DNA of 64,000 nt from CAYQPF01 sp964419225 (GTDB lineage Bacteria > Cloacimonadota > Cloacimonadia > Cloacimonadales > CAYQPF01), in contig CAYQPF010000010.1 in assembly GCA_964419225.1 (NCBI GenBank), positions 5,943 to 69,942 on the forward strand, written 5' to 3'. The translations under genes were made by a program, and so were the position numbers. Below, one piece after another: positions 34,941 through 41,538 of the stretch (positions within the stretch are counted from its first letter, which is position 1; each line of letters begins with the position of its first letter). Under the pieces are notes generated by a model. That model saw only the letters and a list, made by a program, of their open reading frames with translations. It was not told where the DNA came from and made no database searches.

Positions 34941-35955
34941 TTTCATCTTCCTTCTTTAAATCTCTCAGCATTAATTCTTTGATAGCCTCGCGGGGCTCTT
35001 TGTTCATAAAAAGCACATGATATATTTGATCTATAATAGGCATATCGACCTGTAATTTTTCCTTCAGTTGGTAAATTGCTTGAGCAGTGTTAACACCTTC
35101 CACAACCATGACCATGTTTTCCAGGATCTTCTCCAGAGGTTTACCAAGACCCAGTTCATAACCAACAAATCTGTTCCGGCTGTGCATACTTATGGCAGTA
35201 GTTATCAGATCTCCGATTCCGGATAAACCAAGAAACGTTTCAGGGTTGGCTCCCAGAAGAACACCCAGTCTTTTGATCTCGACGATGCCTCTGGTCAGGA
35301 GAGCACCTTTAGTATTGTCTCCATAACCCAAACCATCTACTATGCCGGCAGCGATTGCTACGATATTTTTGATAGCTCCGCCCAATTCCACACCTATGAT
35401 ATCTTCAGAAGTATAGACTCTGAAGTATTCATTACTCAGGATTTCCTGACCATATTTGATGGCTTTGGCATTTGTCCCGGCCAGAACAACGGCTGTAGGG
35501 ACACCACGAGCTACTTCTTCGGCGTGACTTGGTCCTGATAAAGTGCTGATAATATTATGCAAACTTTCAGGTAATTCGTCGATAAGGATCTCGGAAATTC
35601 TTTTCAGGGTCTTTTCTTCCACACCTTTAGCGAGGTTAATGATCAATTCAATGCCTGAATGTTTAGTGATATAGGGGTAAATGGAATAGACAATTTCCCG
35701 CAGGAATTTTGTCGGAACAGCAAAGATCAACACATCCAGTTTGTTATTAAAAAGCTCTTTTAGATCATTTGTGATATAAATATCGTCCTGAATTTTAATT
35801 CCCGGCAATAGTTTGCTGTTCATTCTATGGTTCTTAACTTCGTTCACATAATCTTCATTGTATTCCCAAATTTTTACCTGATGCTTGTTGGAGCTTAAAA
35901 GGTTGGCCATTGCCAAACCCCAACTGCCTCCGCCAATGATACTAATTTTTGCCAC
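34933..35955 (-). CDS. gpsA: glycerol-3-phosphate dehydrogenase [NAD(P)+]
   Basis: 340-residue enzyme reducing DHAP to glycerol 3-phosphate for phospholipid synthesis. The GTG at 35955 is the likely start: AAGGAGG ends five bases upstream, and the protein then begins M-AKISIIGGGSWG; the longer frame start at 35973 is a TTG without a ribosome site. Motifs intact: GGGSWGLA, INLAKGVE, TLSGPSHAEEVA, catalytic K196-N197 (GAIKN), GNTKGALLTRG-like block, SGIGDL and SRNR. It heads an overlapping operon gpsA-rhaD-thiN. This is the canonical copy; a divergent paralogue lies at 29360. Confidence 0.95.
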   Translation of the reverse strand: MAKISIIGGGSWGLAMANLLSSNKHQVKIWEYNEDYVNEVKNHRMNSKLLPGIKIQDDIYITNDLKELFNNKLDVLIFAVPTKFLREIVYSIYPYITKHSGIELIINLAKGVEEKTLKRISEILIDELPESLHNIISTLSGPSHAEEVARGVPTAVVLAGTNAKAIKYGQEILSNEYFRVYTSEDIIGVELGGAIKNIVAIAAGIVDGLGYGDNTKGALLTRGIVEIKRLGVLLGANPETFLGLSGIGDLITTAISMHSRNRFVGYELGLGKPLEKILENMVMVVEGVNTAQAIYQLKEKLQVDMPIIDQIYHVLFMNKEPREAIKELMLRDLKKEDEND

Positions 35956-36089
35956 AGCTTCCTCCTTATTCAATTATTACTAATTTACAAAAATTGTAAA
36001 GTTATTTGTCTTATTTCTCTTTCATATTATTATATTTGTAAATACTTATCATCTGAATAGAGCTTATCTGATCAGATTATGGAGGAAAG

Positions 36090-36593
36090 ATGGAAAAAGA
36101 AATGGCAATCAGTTATCTGAAGAGTGCGATGAAGGCAGAATTAGACGGGATAAATATATATCAAACTGCTGCTGAAAAGACAACAGATCAGGAAGTAAAA
36201 ACCTGGTTCATAGAACGAGCAAACGAGGAGAAACAGCATTTCAATTATTTGCTGCAATATTTTAATGAGATTAATGACAAACCCGGAATGGATATGGAAG
36301 AGTTGAAGATCGAATTGAAAGATGAACCGCAGAGTATTATGTTTTCACCTAATTTTTTGAAAAGAGTAGGAGAAAAACAAATACTGTTTTCTGCGATCTC
36401 TACTTCTGTTTTGCTGGAGAAGAATGCTATTGATTTTTATACAAAATGTGCAGAATTAATTAATACAACGGCACTCCACAAACTCTTTGTTTATCTGGCA
36501 GAATGGGAAAAGAAACATTATGAAGTACTGTTAGAGATCCAAAAAGAATCTGAAACATTTTACTGGGAGCAGAATCAATTTTCTCCCTTTTGA
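36090..36593 (+). CDS. rubrerythrin/ferritin-like diiron protein
   Basis: 167-residue helical protein of the ferritin-like superfamily. Diiron ligand motifs typical of rubrerythrin are visible as AELDGINIYQTA, NEEKQHF and later LEKNAIDFY with EWEKKHYEVL (ExxH pairs in helices 2 and 4). There is no rubredoxin domain, so this is an erythrin-only form. Such proteins act in peroxide detoxification in anaerobes or as membrane-free iron carriers. A GGAGG site lies before ATG 36090. Stand-alone gene. Confidence 0.85.
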   Translation: MEKEMAISYLKSAMKAELDGINIYQTAAEKTTDQEVKTWFIERANEEKQHFNYLLQYFNEINDKPGMDMEELKIELKDEPQSIMFSPNFLKRVGEKQILFSAISTSVLLEKNAIDFYTKCAELINTTALHKLFVYLAEWEKKHYEVLLEIQKESETFYWEQNQFSPF

Positions 36594-36722
36594 GATAAAA
36601 CCCATATTTTCTTAACAAAGGATTTGACATAATATGAGGCAAAAGTATTTTGACCATGATTGGAGAGAAAATATATGGGTTTTATAATAGTAATAAGTAG
36701 GATTACTAATTTGAATATTGAG

Positions 36723-36757
36723 AAGCATTTATCAATTTTTGGTAAATGCTTTTTTTT
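36723..36757 (+). terminator. hairpin with T-run just before nadC
   Basis: AAGCATTTA (36723-36731) and TAAATGCTT (36743-36751) pair, followed by TTTTTTTTATA. It is 130 bp after the rubrerythrin-like gene and only about 20 bp before nadC. It either ends the upstream transcript or attenuates nadC. No independent evidence separates the two. Confidence 0.75.
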
Positions 36758-36775
36758 ATACTCAGGATTTGACTT

Positions 36776-37597
36776 ATGAATATAGACAAAATTATCGAAT
36801 TAAGCTTAGCTGAAGACCTTGGATATGGAGATATTACAACTACATATCTGGCTCTTCCCAGAAAGAAAAGTACAGCCTTTCTTATTGCCAAAGCAGAAGG
36901 TGTCATTGCCGGAATTGATGTCTGTTTAAGTACTTTCCGCAAACTCGATCCTCAGGTGATGACAGTTGTTTATCGCAAAGATGGAGACAGGGTTGTAAAA
37001 GGTGATACGATTGCTAAAATTGAAGGAGAGGTTTCAGCTCTTCTGCAGGCAGAGCGTACGGCTTTGAATTTCGTACAGAGAATGAGCGGGATCGCGACTC
37101 TTACAAGTAAATATGTAGAAGCTGTTGCAGGTTTGAATGCTAAGATCCTCGACACAAGAAAAACCACACCTCTTCTCAGGCAGTTAGAAAAATATGCTGT
37201 CAGAGTAGGCGGGGGATTTAACCATCGTTTTGGCCTTTATGATATGATCATGATCAAAGAGAATCATAACCGGGCTGCCGGATCAATCAGCAAGGCAGTG
37301 GAACTGGTTAAGAAACACAATACAAGTTATAAAATTGAAGTTGAAGTTACTAATTTGGATGAACTGAATGAAGCTTACGGCAGTGGAGTTGACAGGATCA
37401 TGCTCGATAACATGAGTTTGGCCATGATGACAGAAGCAGTTAACAGATATTCAGGTAAAGTAGAATTGGAAGCATCGGGCAATGTCACTCTTGATACTGT
37501 CAGAAGCATAGCTGAAACAGGCGTTGATTATATTTCCAGCGGGTCTTTGACCCATTCTTACAAATCATTAGACATTAGTTTATTATTTAAGGAGTAA
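36776..37597 (+). CDS. nadC: nicotinate-nucleotide pyrophosphorylase NadC
   Basis: 273-residue quinolinate phosphoribosyltransferase of NAD synthesis. Signatures: EDLGYGDITT at the N-terminus, ERTALNFVQRMSGIATLT, LDTRKTTPLLRQLEKYAV, RVGGGFNHRFGLYDMIMIKENH (two adjacent stretches) and VELEASGNVTLDTV. All active-site basic residues of these motifs are present. A hairpin with a T-run lies immediately upstream. The next gene (zinc-ribbon protein) starts two bases after its stop. Confidence 0.96.
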   Translation: MNIDKIIELSLAEDLGYGDITTTYLALPRKKSTAFLIAKAEGVIAGIDVCLSTFRKLDPQVMTVVYRKDGDRVVKGDTIAKIEGEVSALLQAERTALNFVQRMSGIATLTSKYVEAVAGLNAKILDTRKTTPLLRQLEKYAVRVGGGFNHRFGLYDMIMIKENHNRAAGSISKAVELVKKHNTSYKIEVEVTNLDELNEAYGSGVDRIMLDNMSLAMMTEAVNRYSGKVELEASGNVTLDTVRSIAETGVDYISSGSLTHSYKSLDISLLFKE

Positions 37598-37599
37598 AA

Positions 37600-38316
37600 A
37601 TGAACGAACAACTATCTGTTCTGATTAAAATGCAGAAGATAGATGACATCATCGGTAAAAAGGAAGAGTTGAAAAGTGCCCTGCCGAAAGAGCTCAAAGA
37701 GCTTGAGGATAATTTACACGAAGCTAATACTGTATTACAAAACTCCCAGAAGCATTTGGAAGAGAATTTAAAGCTTCAAAAAACTAAGGAAATGGAAATA
37801 GCTGCTAACAAAGATCTCATCTATAAATACGAAAATCAGCTATTAGCCATAAAAACAAACAAAGAATACAAAGCTCTGAACAGTGAAATTGCTACATTGA
37901 AAACCAAGAACGGCAGCATAGATGACGAATTATTGCTGATCATGGAAGAAGAAAGCAAACTCAGAGCACAAGTCAAAGACGATCAATCCAATCAGAAAAG
38001 TGCGGAAAATGATCTTAAGTCCAGAGAAGATCTGCTTAAACAGAAAATGGTAGAAGTGGAGAAAGAAATCGATCAGCTCAGAAACGACCGTAACCACTAT
38101 GCCAAGTACATTCCGACCGGACTTGTCAAAAGATATGCATCTTTGATCAAGAACAAAAACCGCAAGGCTGTTGTTTGTAACGACAATAATTCCTGCAGCG
38201 GTTGCGGATTCCATATCAGACCACAGCTTCAGATAGAGCTGGAAAGGCTGGATAAGATTCACCACTGTGAAAACTGCGGGAGAATGCTTGTCGCTACTAT
38301 GGAAGATAACGCATAG
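37600..38316 (+). CDS. coiled-coil protein with C4 zinc ribbon (DUF164 family)
   Basis: 238 residues. Residues about 10-170 form a long heptad-rich coiled coil. The C-terminus holds a C4-type zinc ribbon: CSGCGFHI followed about 20 residues later by CENCGRML (PF02591-type). Proteins of this architecture (CT398/DUF164) are widespread, may bind nucleic acid or sigma-54 in some lineages, and lack a settled function. It starts two bases after nadC, so the pair is co-transcribed. A strong terminator follows. Confidence 0.85.
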   Translation: MNEQLSVLIKMQKIDDIIGKKEELKSALPKELKELEDNLHEANTVLQNSQKHLEENLKLQKTKEMEIAANKDLIYKYENQLLAIKTNKEYKALNSEIATLKTKNGSIDDELLLIMEEESKLRAQVKDDQSNQKSAENDLKSREDLLKQKMVEVEKEIDQLRNDRNHYAKYIPTGLVKRYASLIKNKNRKAVVCNDNNSCSGCGFHIRPQLQIELERLDKIHHCENCGRMLVATMEDNA

Positions 38317-38340
38317 AGAATAGTTTCTTGTACAATATTA

Positions 38341-38365
38341 AAGCCGGTCTTGACCGGCTTTTTTT
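38341..38365 (+). terminator. terminator of the nadC-zinc ribbon operon
   Basis: AAGCCGGTC (38341-38349), TT, GACCGGCTT (38352-38360), followed by a T-run to 38365. The stem is perfect. Confidence 0.92.
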
Positions 38366-38429
38366 GTTGGGAAAATGGCATTGAACACCAAGGGAGAAGA
38401 GGGGTAAGTATAAGGATTGAGTTGGGGGA

Positions 38430-38490
38430 ACACTGACTTACACAGACTATCACTGACTTACACCGACTAGGGAAGAGATCCGAAGCTATG
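38430..38490 (+). repeat. 10-bp-unit repeat, ACACTGACTT family
   Basis: Four units in register: ACACTGACTT, ACACAGACTA, TCACTGACTT, ACACCGACTA. The tail is GGGAAGAGATCCGAAGCTAT, as in other copies. Confidence 0.9.
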
Positions 38491-38567
38491 TCATGGTTGA
38501 GAATAGTAAAAAGGACAAACCCGCAGGGAAATAGTAAGGAGAGAGTAGGAGAAGTTGAAAGTTGGAA

Positions 38568-38610
38568 ATGGACTATAGGGACTATATTGACAGTATGGAC
38601 AGTATGGACC
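38568..38610 (+). repeat. 9-bp-unit repeat, TGGACTATA family
   Basis: Units TGGACTATA, GGGACTATA, TTGACAGTA, TGGACAGTA, TGGACCAAG in 9-bp register. Confidence 0.85.
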
Positions 38611-38642
38611 AAGCTATTTGCCAAACTTTATCTACTTTTATC

Positions 38643-38675
38643 TTGACATATTTAGACACAATTGTATTTTGTCTA
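38643..38675 (+). promoter_or_regulatory. promoter with operator-like inverted repeat
   Basis: TTGACA at 38643-38648, 16-bp spacer, TATTTT at 38665-38670. An inverted repeat TAGACA (38653-38658) ... TGTCTA (38670-38675) spans the spacer and -10. It lies just before the LuxR/DUF2087 gene at 38691 and may be an autoregulatory operator (inference). Confidence 0.6.
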
Positions 38676-38690
38676 TAAATGGAGGTCAGG

Positions 38691-39446
38691 ATGATTGATG
38701 TAAATGAGTTATTTGAGACCTGCGATCAGGAGTCTTTGATCAAAGGTTATACCAAGGATACAAGTTCCGGGGATTTGGTTTGTTTGATCTGCGGGAAGAG
38801 GTATGGTTTGGGTGAAGTGTTTGCAGAAGACGGGCATTTTTACACGACAGAGAAGATGATCACGATCCATGTTGAAAAAGTACATGGTTCAATTTTAGAT
38901 TATTTATTGAATCTGGACAAGAAGTCCACCGGTTTATCAGATCAGCAAACCAGGATCATCCGTTTGATCACGGAAGGATTCACAGACCTGGAAATAGCTG
39001 ATGAGATCGGAGATATTACATCTTCCACTGTCAGAAACCACAGGTTTATACTGAGAGAAAAGGCCAGGCAGTCGAGAGTGTTTTTGGCAATCATGAATTT
39101 TGTGGAAAGCTCTATTCAGGACAAAAAGAAGTTTGTCAAAGTACACCGTTACGCCACGAACATTGATGAAAGATATCAGGTGACAGAGGAAGAGAACGAA
39201 AAACTTCTGAGCAGATACATGGATAAAAGTGGAAAGATCCTGCAATTCCCGGCTAAGGAGAAAGTTCGTTTGATGCTTATCCGCCGGATAAGCATGAAGT
39301 TTAAGTTTGAGCAGAAATATTCAGAGAAGGAAGTGAATGAGATCTTGAAGCCTTTGTATAACGATTATGTTTTAATTCGCAGGCTGATGATAGATTACGG
39401 TTTGTTGGACAGAAAAGCAGACGGAAGCGAGTATTGGCTGAAATAA
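38691..39446 (+). CDS. LuxR-type HTH regulator with DUF2087 domain
   Basis: 251 residues. ATG 38691 is preferred (GGAGG at 38681, spacing about five) to the in-frame ATG at 38679. The N-terminus has CLICGKRYGLGE followed by HFYTTEKMITIHVEKVHG, a possible C2H2-like zinc site. The LuxR-type helix-turn-helix is LSDQQTRIIRLITEGFTDLE, then IADEIGDITSSTVRNH. The C-terminal DUF2087 domain ends KEVNEILKPLYNDYVLIRRL, DYGLLDRKADGSEYWL. Proteins with this pair are transcription regulators of unknown signal. Its promoter carries an inverted repeat. Confidence 0.85.
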   Translation: MIDVNELFETCDQESLIKGYTKDTSSGDLVCLICGKRYGLGEVFAEDGHFYTTEKMITIHVEKVHGSILDYLLNLDKKSTGLSDQQTRIIRLITEGFTDLEIADEIGDITSSTVRNHRFILREKARQSRVFLAIMNFVESSIQDKKKFVKVHRYATNIDERYQVTEEENEKLLSRYMDKSGKILQFPAKEKVRLMLIRRISMKFKFEQKYSEKEVNEILKPLYNDYVLIRRLMIDYGLLDRKADGSEYWLK

Positions 39447-39447
39447 G

Positions 39448-39480
39448 AGTTGATAGTTGAGAGTTGAGAGTTGAGAGTTA
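39448..39480 (+). repeat. 7-bp-unit repeat, GTTGAGA type
   Basis: Units GTTGATA, GTTGAGA, GTTGAGA, GTTGAGA, GTTAGGG start two bases after the stop codon of the LuxR/DUF2087 gene. Confidence 0.9.
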
Positions 39481-39488
39481 GGGGAATT

Positions 39489-39660
39489 TGTCTGAATCAC
39501 GGATTAAAGGATTACAGGATTTCACGGAATAATCTGTTGGTAAACTATTACTCCTATAATTCCCAATTTGACTGGGAGTAAAAATAGTAACTTCCCATAC
39601 ATAATAAACCACACCCGGAAAATCTGTGCCATCCTTTAATCCGTGGCATCCGTGATTAAG
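39489..39660 (+). repeat. MITE-like element, copy 1
   Basis: Left end TCTGAATCACGGATTAAAGG and right end CCTTTAATCCGTGGCATCCG (continuing TGATTA) are imperfect inverted repeats. The interior has an ACTATTACTCC ... GGAGTAAAAATAGT stem. Copy 2 at 41177-41374 matches over about 130 bp. Too short to encode a protein. Confidence 0.85.
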
Positions 39661-39712
39661 AAGGATTCAAGGCATGGAAAATTACCTATTTCAATTGTTT
39701 AATGTTCAATTC

Positions 39713-39774
39713 GGGGATTGCATTCCCTAATTATTCATATATTTGGGGAATGTAATCCCCTAATTATTGATTTT
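39713..39774. repeat. GGGGATTGCATTCCC palindrome pair
   Basis: GGGGATTGCATTCCC at 39713-39727 and GGGGAATGTAATCCCC at 39745-39760, each followed by TAATTATT. A related copy lies on the other side of the toxin-antitoxin pair at 41121-41148. Confidence 0.75.
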
Positions 39775-39882
39775 GTGTCGGTATCGGTTGATGCAGTGAA
39801 AGAAATAGCATCAGTATTAATTTAATACGGACTTTCACAGACTTTCAAGGACAAAGAAGAGAGTTGAAGGAAATAGAAAAAT

Positions 39883-39910
39883 TGTCTGAATTACGGATTA
39901 AAGGATTCCA
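39883..39910 (+). repeat. half copy of the MITE end, overlapping the toxin stop codon
   Basis: TGTCTGAATTACGGATTAAA followed by GGATTCC is the left end of the MITE-like element. On the minus strand it encodes the last residues (ESFNP) and stop of the AbiEii-type gene. Confidence 0.75.
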
Positions 39911-40586
39911 CAGTTGGGGTTAAAGAATTATCTCTGCCCAATACAATATCCTGGGAAATAGCTTTTAGTAAACTACTGATATACAATAGGTCTGGCTGAT
40001 TAATCCATAAAATTTGTTTCAAGAGGTCTGTGTTAAAAGTATTTATAATTTCTGCACAGTCAATTTCGTTAACCCAGGTATCCTTTTCCTGGGCAATTTT
40101 GAACATTGCCTCCCAATTGAAATTGTGTTTAAGGCTAATAAAGATAATATCCACAATGTCTTTTGCTTCATATCTGGCTAAAGCAGATAGTTTATTGGAG
40201 AGAATATTAAAAATATGATCGATCTTCACCTTTCCCTTATATGACAACTCACCGTAATGATAGGGAACATCATTAACAAAATCCAGTTTTAAAGTGAGAT
40301 TATCTTTATGAATATAAAAGCGGGCAAAATCACTTGCTTTATTGATTACTTCCAAAACAAGTTCCTTATGCAAAAGAAAATAGTTTTCGAACTTGTTGAT
40401 ATAGTTCCGAAATTCTGCATTACTGTTTATAAACAAATCTATATCGTCTGAATAACGATGGTTGAGATAAAATCTGCTTAATGCTGTTCCACCGGTCAAA
40501 TAGAATGGCAATTCCAATTCCGATATCAGATCCAGAATTTTATCTTGCAGAGGATACAATAGCTTCTGATAATAATCTGCGTGCAT
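39891..40586 (-). CDS. AbiEii/AbiGii-type nucleotidyltransferase toxin
   Basis: 231 residues from ATG 40586 (AGAGG seven bases upstream; the longer in-frame start is not needed). The nucleotidyltransferase signature is YLTGGTALSRF (30-40) followed by YSDDIDLF (45-52), as in AbiEii/AbiGii toxins (PF08843), which transfer nucleotides to tRNA or other targets. Further conserved blocks: LKLDFVNDVPYHYG and ARYEAKDIVDIIF. Its start overlaps the small upstream gene by 47 bp, the layout of a toxin-antitoxin operon. The last five codons and the stop lie in a dispersed repeat, so the C-terminus has been reshaped. Confidence 0.87.
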   Translation of the reverse strand: MHADYYQKLLYPLQDKILDLISELELPFYLTGGTALSRFYLNHRYSDDIDLFINSNAEFRNYINKFENYFLLHKELVLEVINKASDFARFYIHKDNLTLKLDFVNDVPYHYGELSYKGKVKIDHIFNILSNKLSALARYEAKDIVDIIFISLKHNFNWEAMFKIAQEKDTWVNEIDCAEIINTFNTDLLKQILWINQPDLLYISSLLKAISQDIVLGRDNSLTPTVESFNP

Positions 40587-40827
40587 TTTGATACCTCTCA
40601 CGAAGAGCTTTTGATTTTATTTGTTTGATGACACTGTCTGAAAGAAAGTCCAGGATTTGGTCTGGAGGGAAACTCCTGATCAATTCATACCAGGAATAAG
40701 ACATGAGCAGTTTTACATAAATTGAGCGGGTAAGAGGATCACTAAGATCATTCTTCAGAATCAAACCTTCTATTTCATCAGCAGTCAGGTTCGAATCCCA
40801 TTGAATACGTTTGATATCAAGATCCAT
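40540..40827 (-). CDS. probable antitoxin of the AbiEii pair
   Basis: 95-residue, helix-rich protein encoded just upstream of the toxin and overlapping it by 47 bp. It has no AbiEi-type winged helix, so it belongs to the small unnamed partners often found before AbiEii-like toxins. Acidic N-terminus (MDLDIKRIQWDSNLTADEIE) and a basic C-terminus (KQIKSKALRERYQNARRLL). Neutralisation of the toxin and autoregulation are inferred from position. Confidence 0.72.
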   Translation of the reverse strand: MDLDIKRIQWDSNLTADEIEGLILKNDLSDPLTRSIYVKLLMSYSWYELIRSFPPDQILDFLSDSVIKQIKSKALRERYQNARRLLSEAIVSSAR

Positions 40828-40980
40828 ACTTCTCCCCTATTTTTACATATTCTCTTAATAAAACTCAGCTATTATTTTCAAAATGCCTCTTGAAGGTCAA
40901 GAAAAATGATGAAGGGATGGGTTTAAAGAGCTTTACTGTGAATTGCACGAATTTCTCAAATTGGAAAGCGACATCTTTTC

Positions 40981-41068
40981 GTAGAGACGCATATTTGTCT
41001 CTTGGGGGACTAAGATGAGTTGAGACGCAAATGTCTTTATGAATTGAGACACAAATATGCGTCTCTAC
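40981..41068. repeat. GTAGAGACGC inverted repeat (about 88 bp)
   Basis: Left arm GTAGAGACGCATATTTGTCT (40981-41000) and right arm ACAAATATGCGTCTCTAC (41051-41068) pair over about 20 bp with a small indel. A third related piece (GAGACGCAAATGTCT) lies between them. It could fold as a large cruciform or MITE-like hairpin. Confidence 0.85.
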
Positions 41069-41120
41069 AGGGCAGGAAATCCGGGAGTCAAAGCATGAGT
41101 GAGCGTATAATGCTTATTTC

Positions 41121-41148
41121 AGGGATTGCATTCCCTAATTATTGATTT
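41121..41148. repeat. GGGATTGCATTCCC palindrome, second site
   Basis: AGGGATTGCATTCCCT followed by AATTATTGATTTTT, the same as the right part of 39713-39774. Confidence 0.75.
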
Positions 41149-41176
41149 TTGTTGCATTTTTCCCTTGATAAGAATG

Positions 41177-41374
41177 ACTCGGATTACAGGATTTCACGGA
41201 AAAATCTGTTGCTAAACTACTACTCCTATAATACCCAATTTGACTGGGAGTAAAAATAGTAACTTCCCATACATAATACACCACTCCCGGAAAATCAGTG
41301 CCATCCTCTCCCCATTTCCCTTATCTCACTGACACCTGATAACTGACACCTATTCTGCATCCGTGATTCAGACA
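41177..41374 (+). repeat. MITE-like element, copy 2, interrupted
   Basis: Matches copy 1 from CGGATTACAGGATTTCACGG to GTGCCATCCT (41307). The right end GCATCCGTGATTCAGACA resumes at 41357. The 49 bp between (41308-41356) contain two inverted GGTGTCA-family units and replace about ten bases of copy 1. Confidence 0.85.
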
Positions 41375-41538
41375 ATCTCCCCTTCCGTGATCTTATTTCG
41401 CTGTCCTTCAGAGACGGAACCCAAGTAGCAGCGATTGAAATTCTGAATTAGTATGCCAGAATTATGTGGAACACAGACAAAGAATCACTGAGAGATATTA
41501 TTCACAGCTTTATGGAGATATAAGGATAACAGTATCTT

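Larger units (their letters stand above)
38317..38690. other. 374-bp spacer: terminator, two repeat families, promoter
   Basis: After the terminator come the 10-bp-unit repeat (38430-38490), the TGGACTATA tract (38568-38610) and the promoter with inverted repeat (38643-38675). No gene. Confidence 0.8.
39447..39890. other. 444-bp repeat-filled spacer left of the toxin-antitoxin pair
   Basis: Almost entirely repeats: a 7-bp tract (39448), a MITE-like element (39489-39660), a palindromic pair (39713-39774) and a CGGACTTTCACAGACTTTCA tract at about 39829-39850. No gene. Confidence 0.75.
40828..41538. other. 711-bp repeat-rich spacer right of the toxin-antitoxin pair
   Basis: Contains a long inverted repeat (40981-41068), a GGGATTGCATTCCC palindrome (41121), MITE-like copy 2 (41177-41374) and an embedded GGTGTCA-family tract (41328-41352). 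About 150 bp beyond it hold nothing recognisable. No gene. Confidence 0.75.

Noticed and set aside
35956..35973. Longer gpsA start at 35973
   Set aside because: That start is a TTG lacking a Shine-Dalgarno; the GTG at 35955 has AAGGAGG at proper spacing and gives the normal GpsA N-terminus.
38341..38365. Terminator hairpin as a small RNA gene
   Set aside because: It follows a coding gene directly, has a perfect stem and T-run, and no separate promoter is visible.
40789..40803. GTTCGAATCCC, a tRNA T-loop-like string
   Set aside because: It lies inside the antitoxin reading frame and no acceptor, D or anticodon stems can be placed around it.
39489..41374. The MITE-flanked toxin-antitoxin segment as a composite transposon
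   Set aside because: There is no transposase and no visible target duplication; the repeats are non-coding, so only a MITE-like label is justified.
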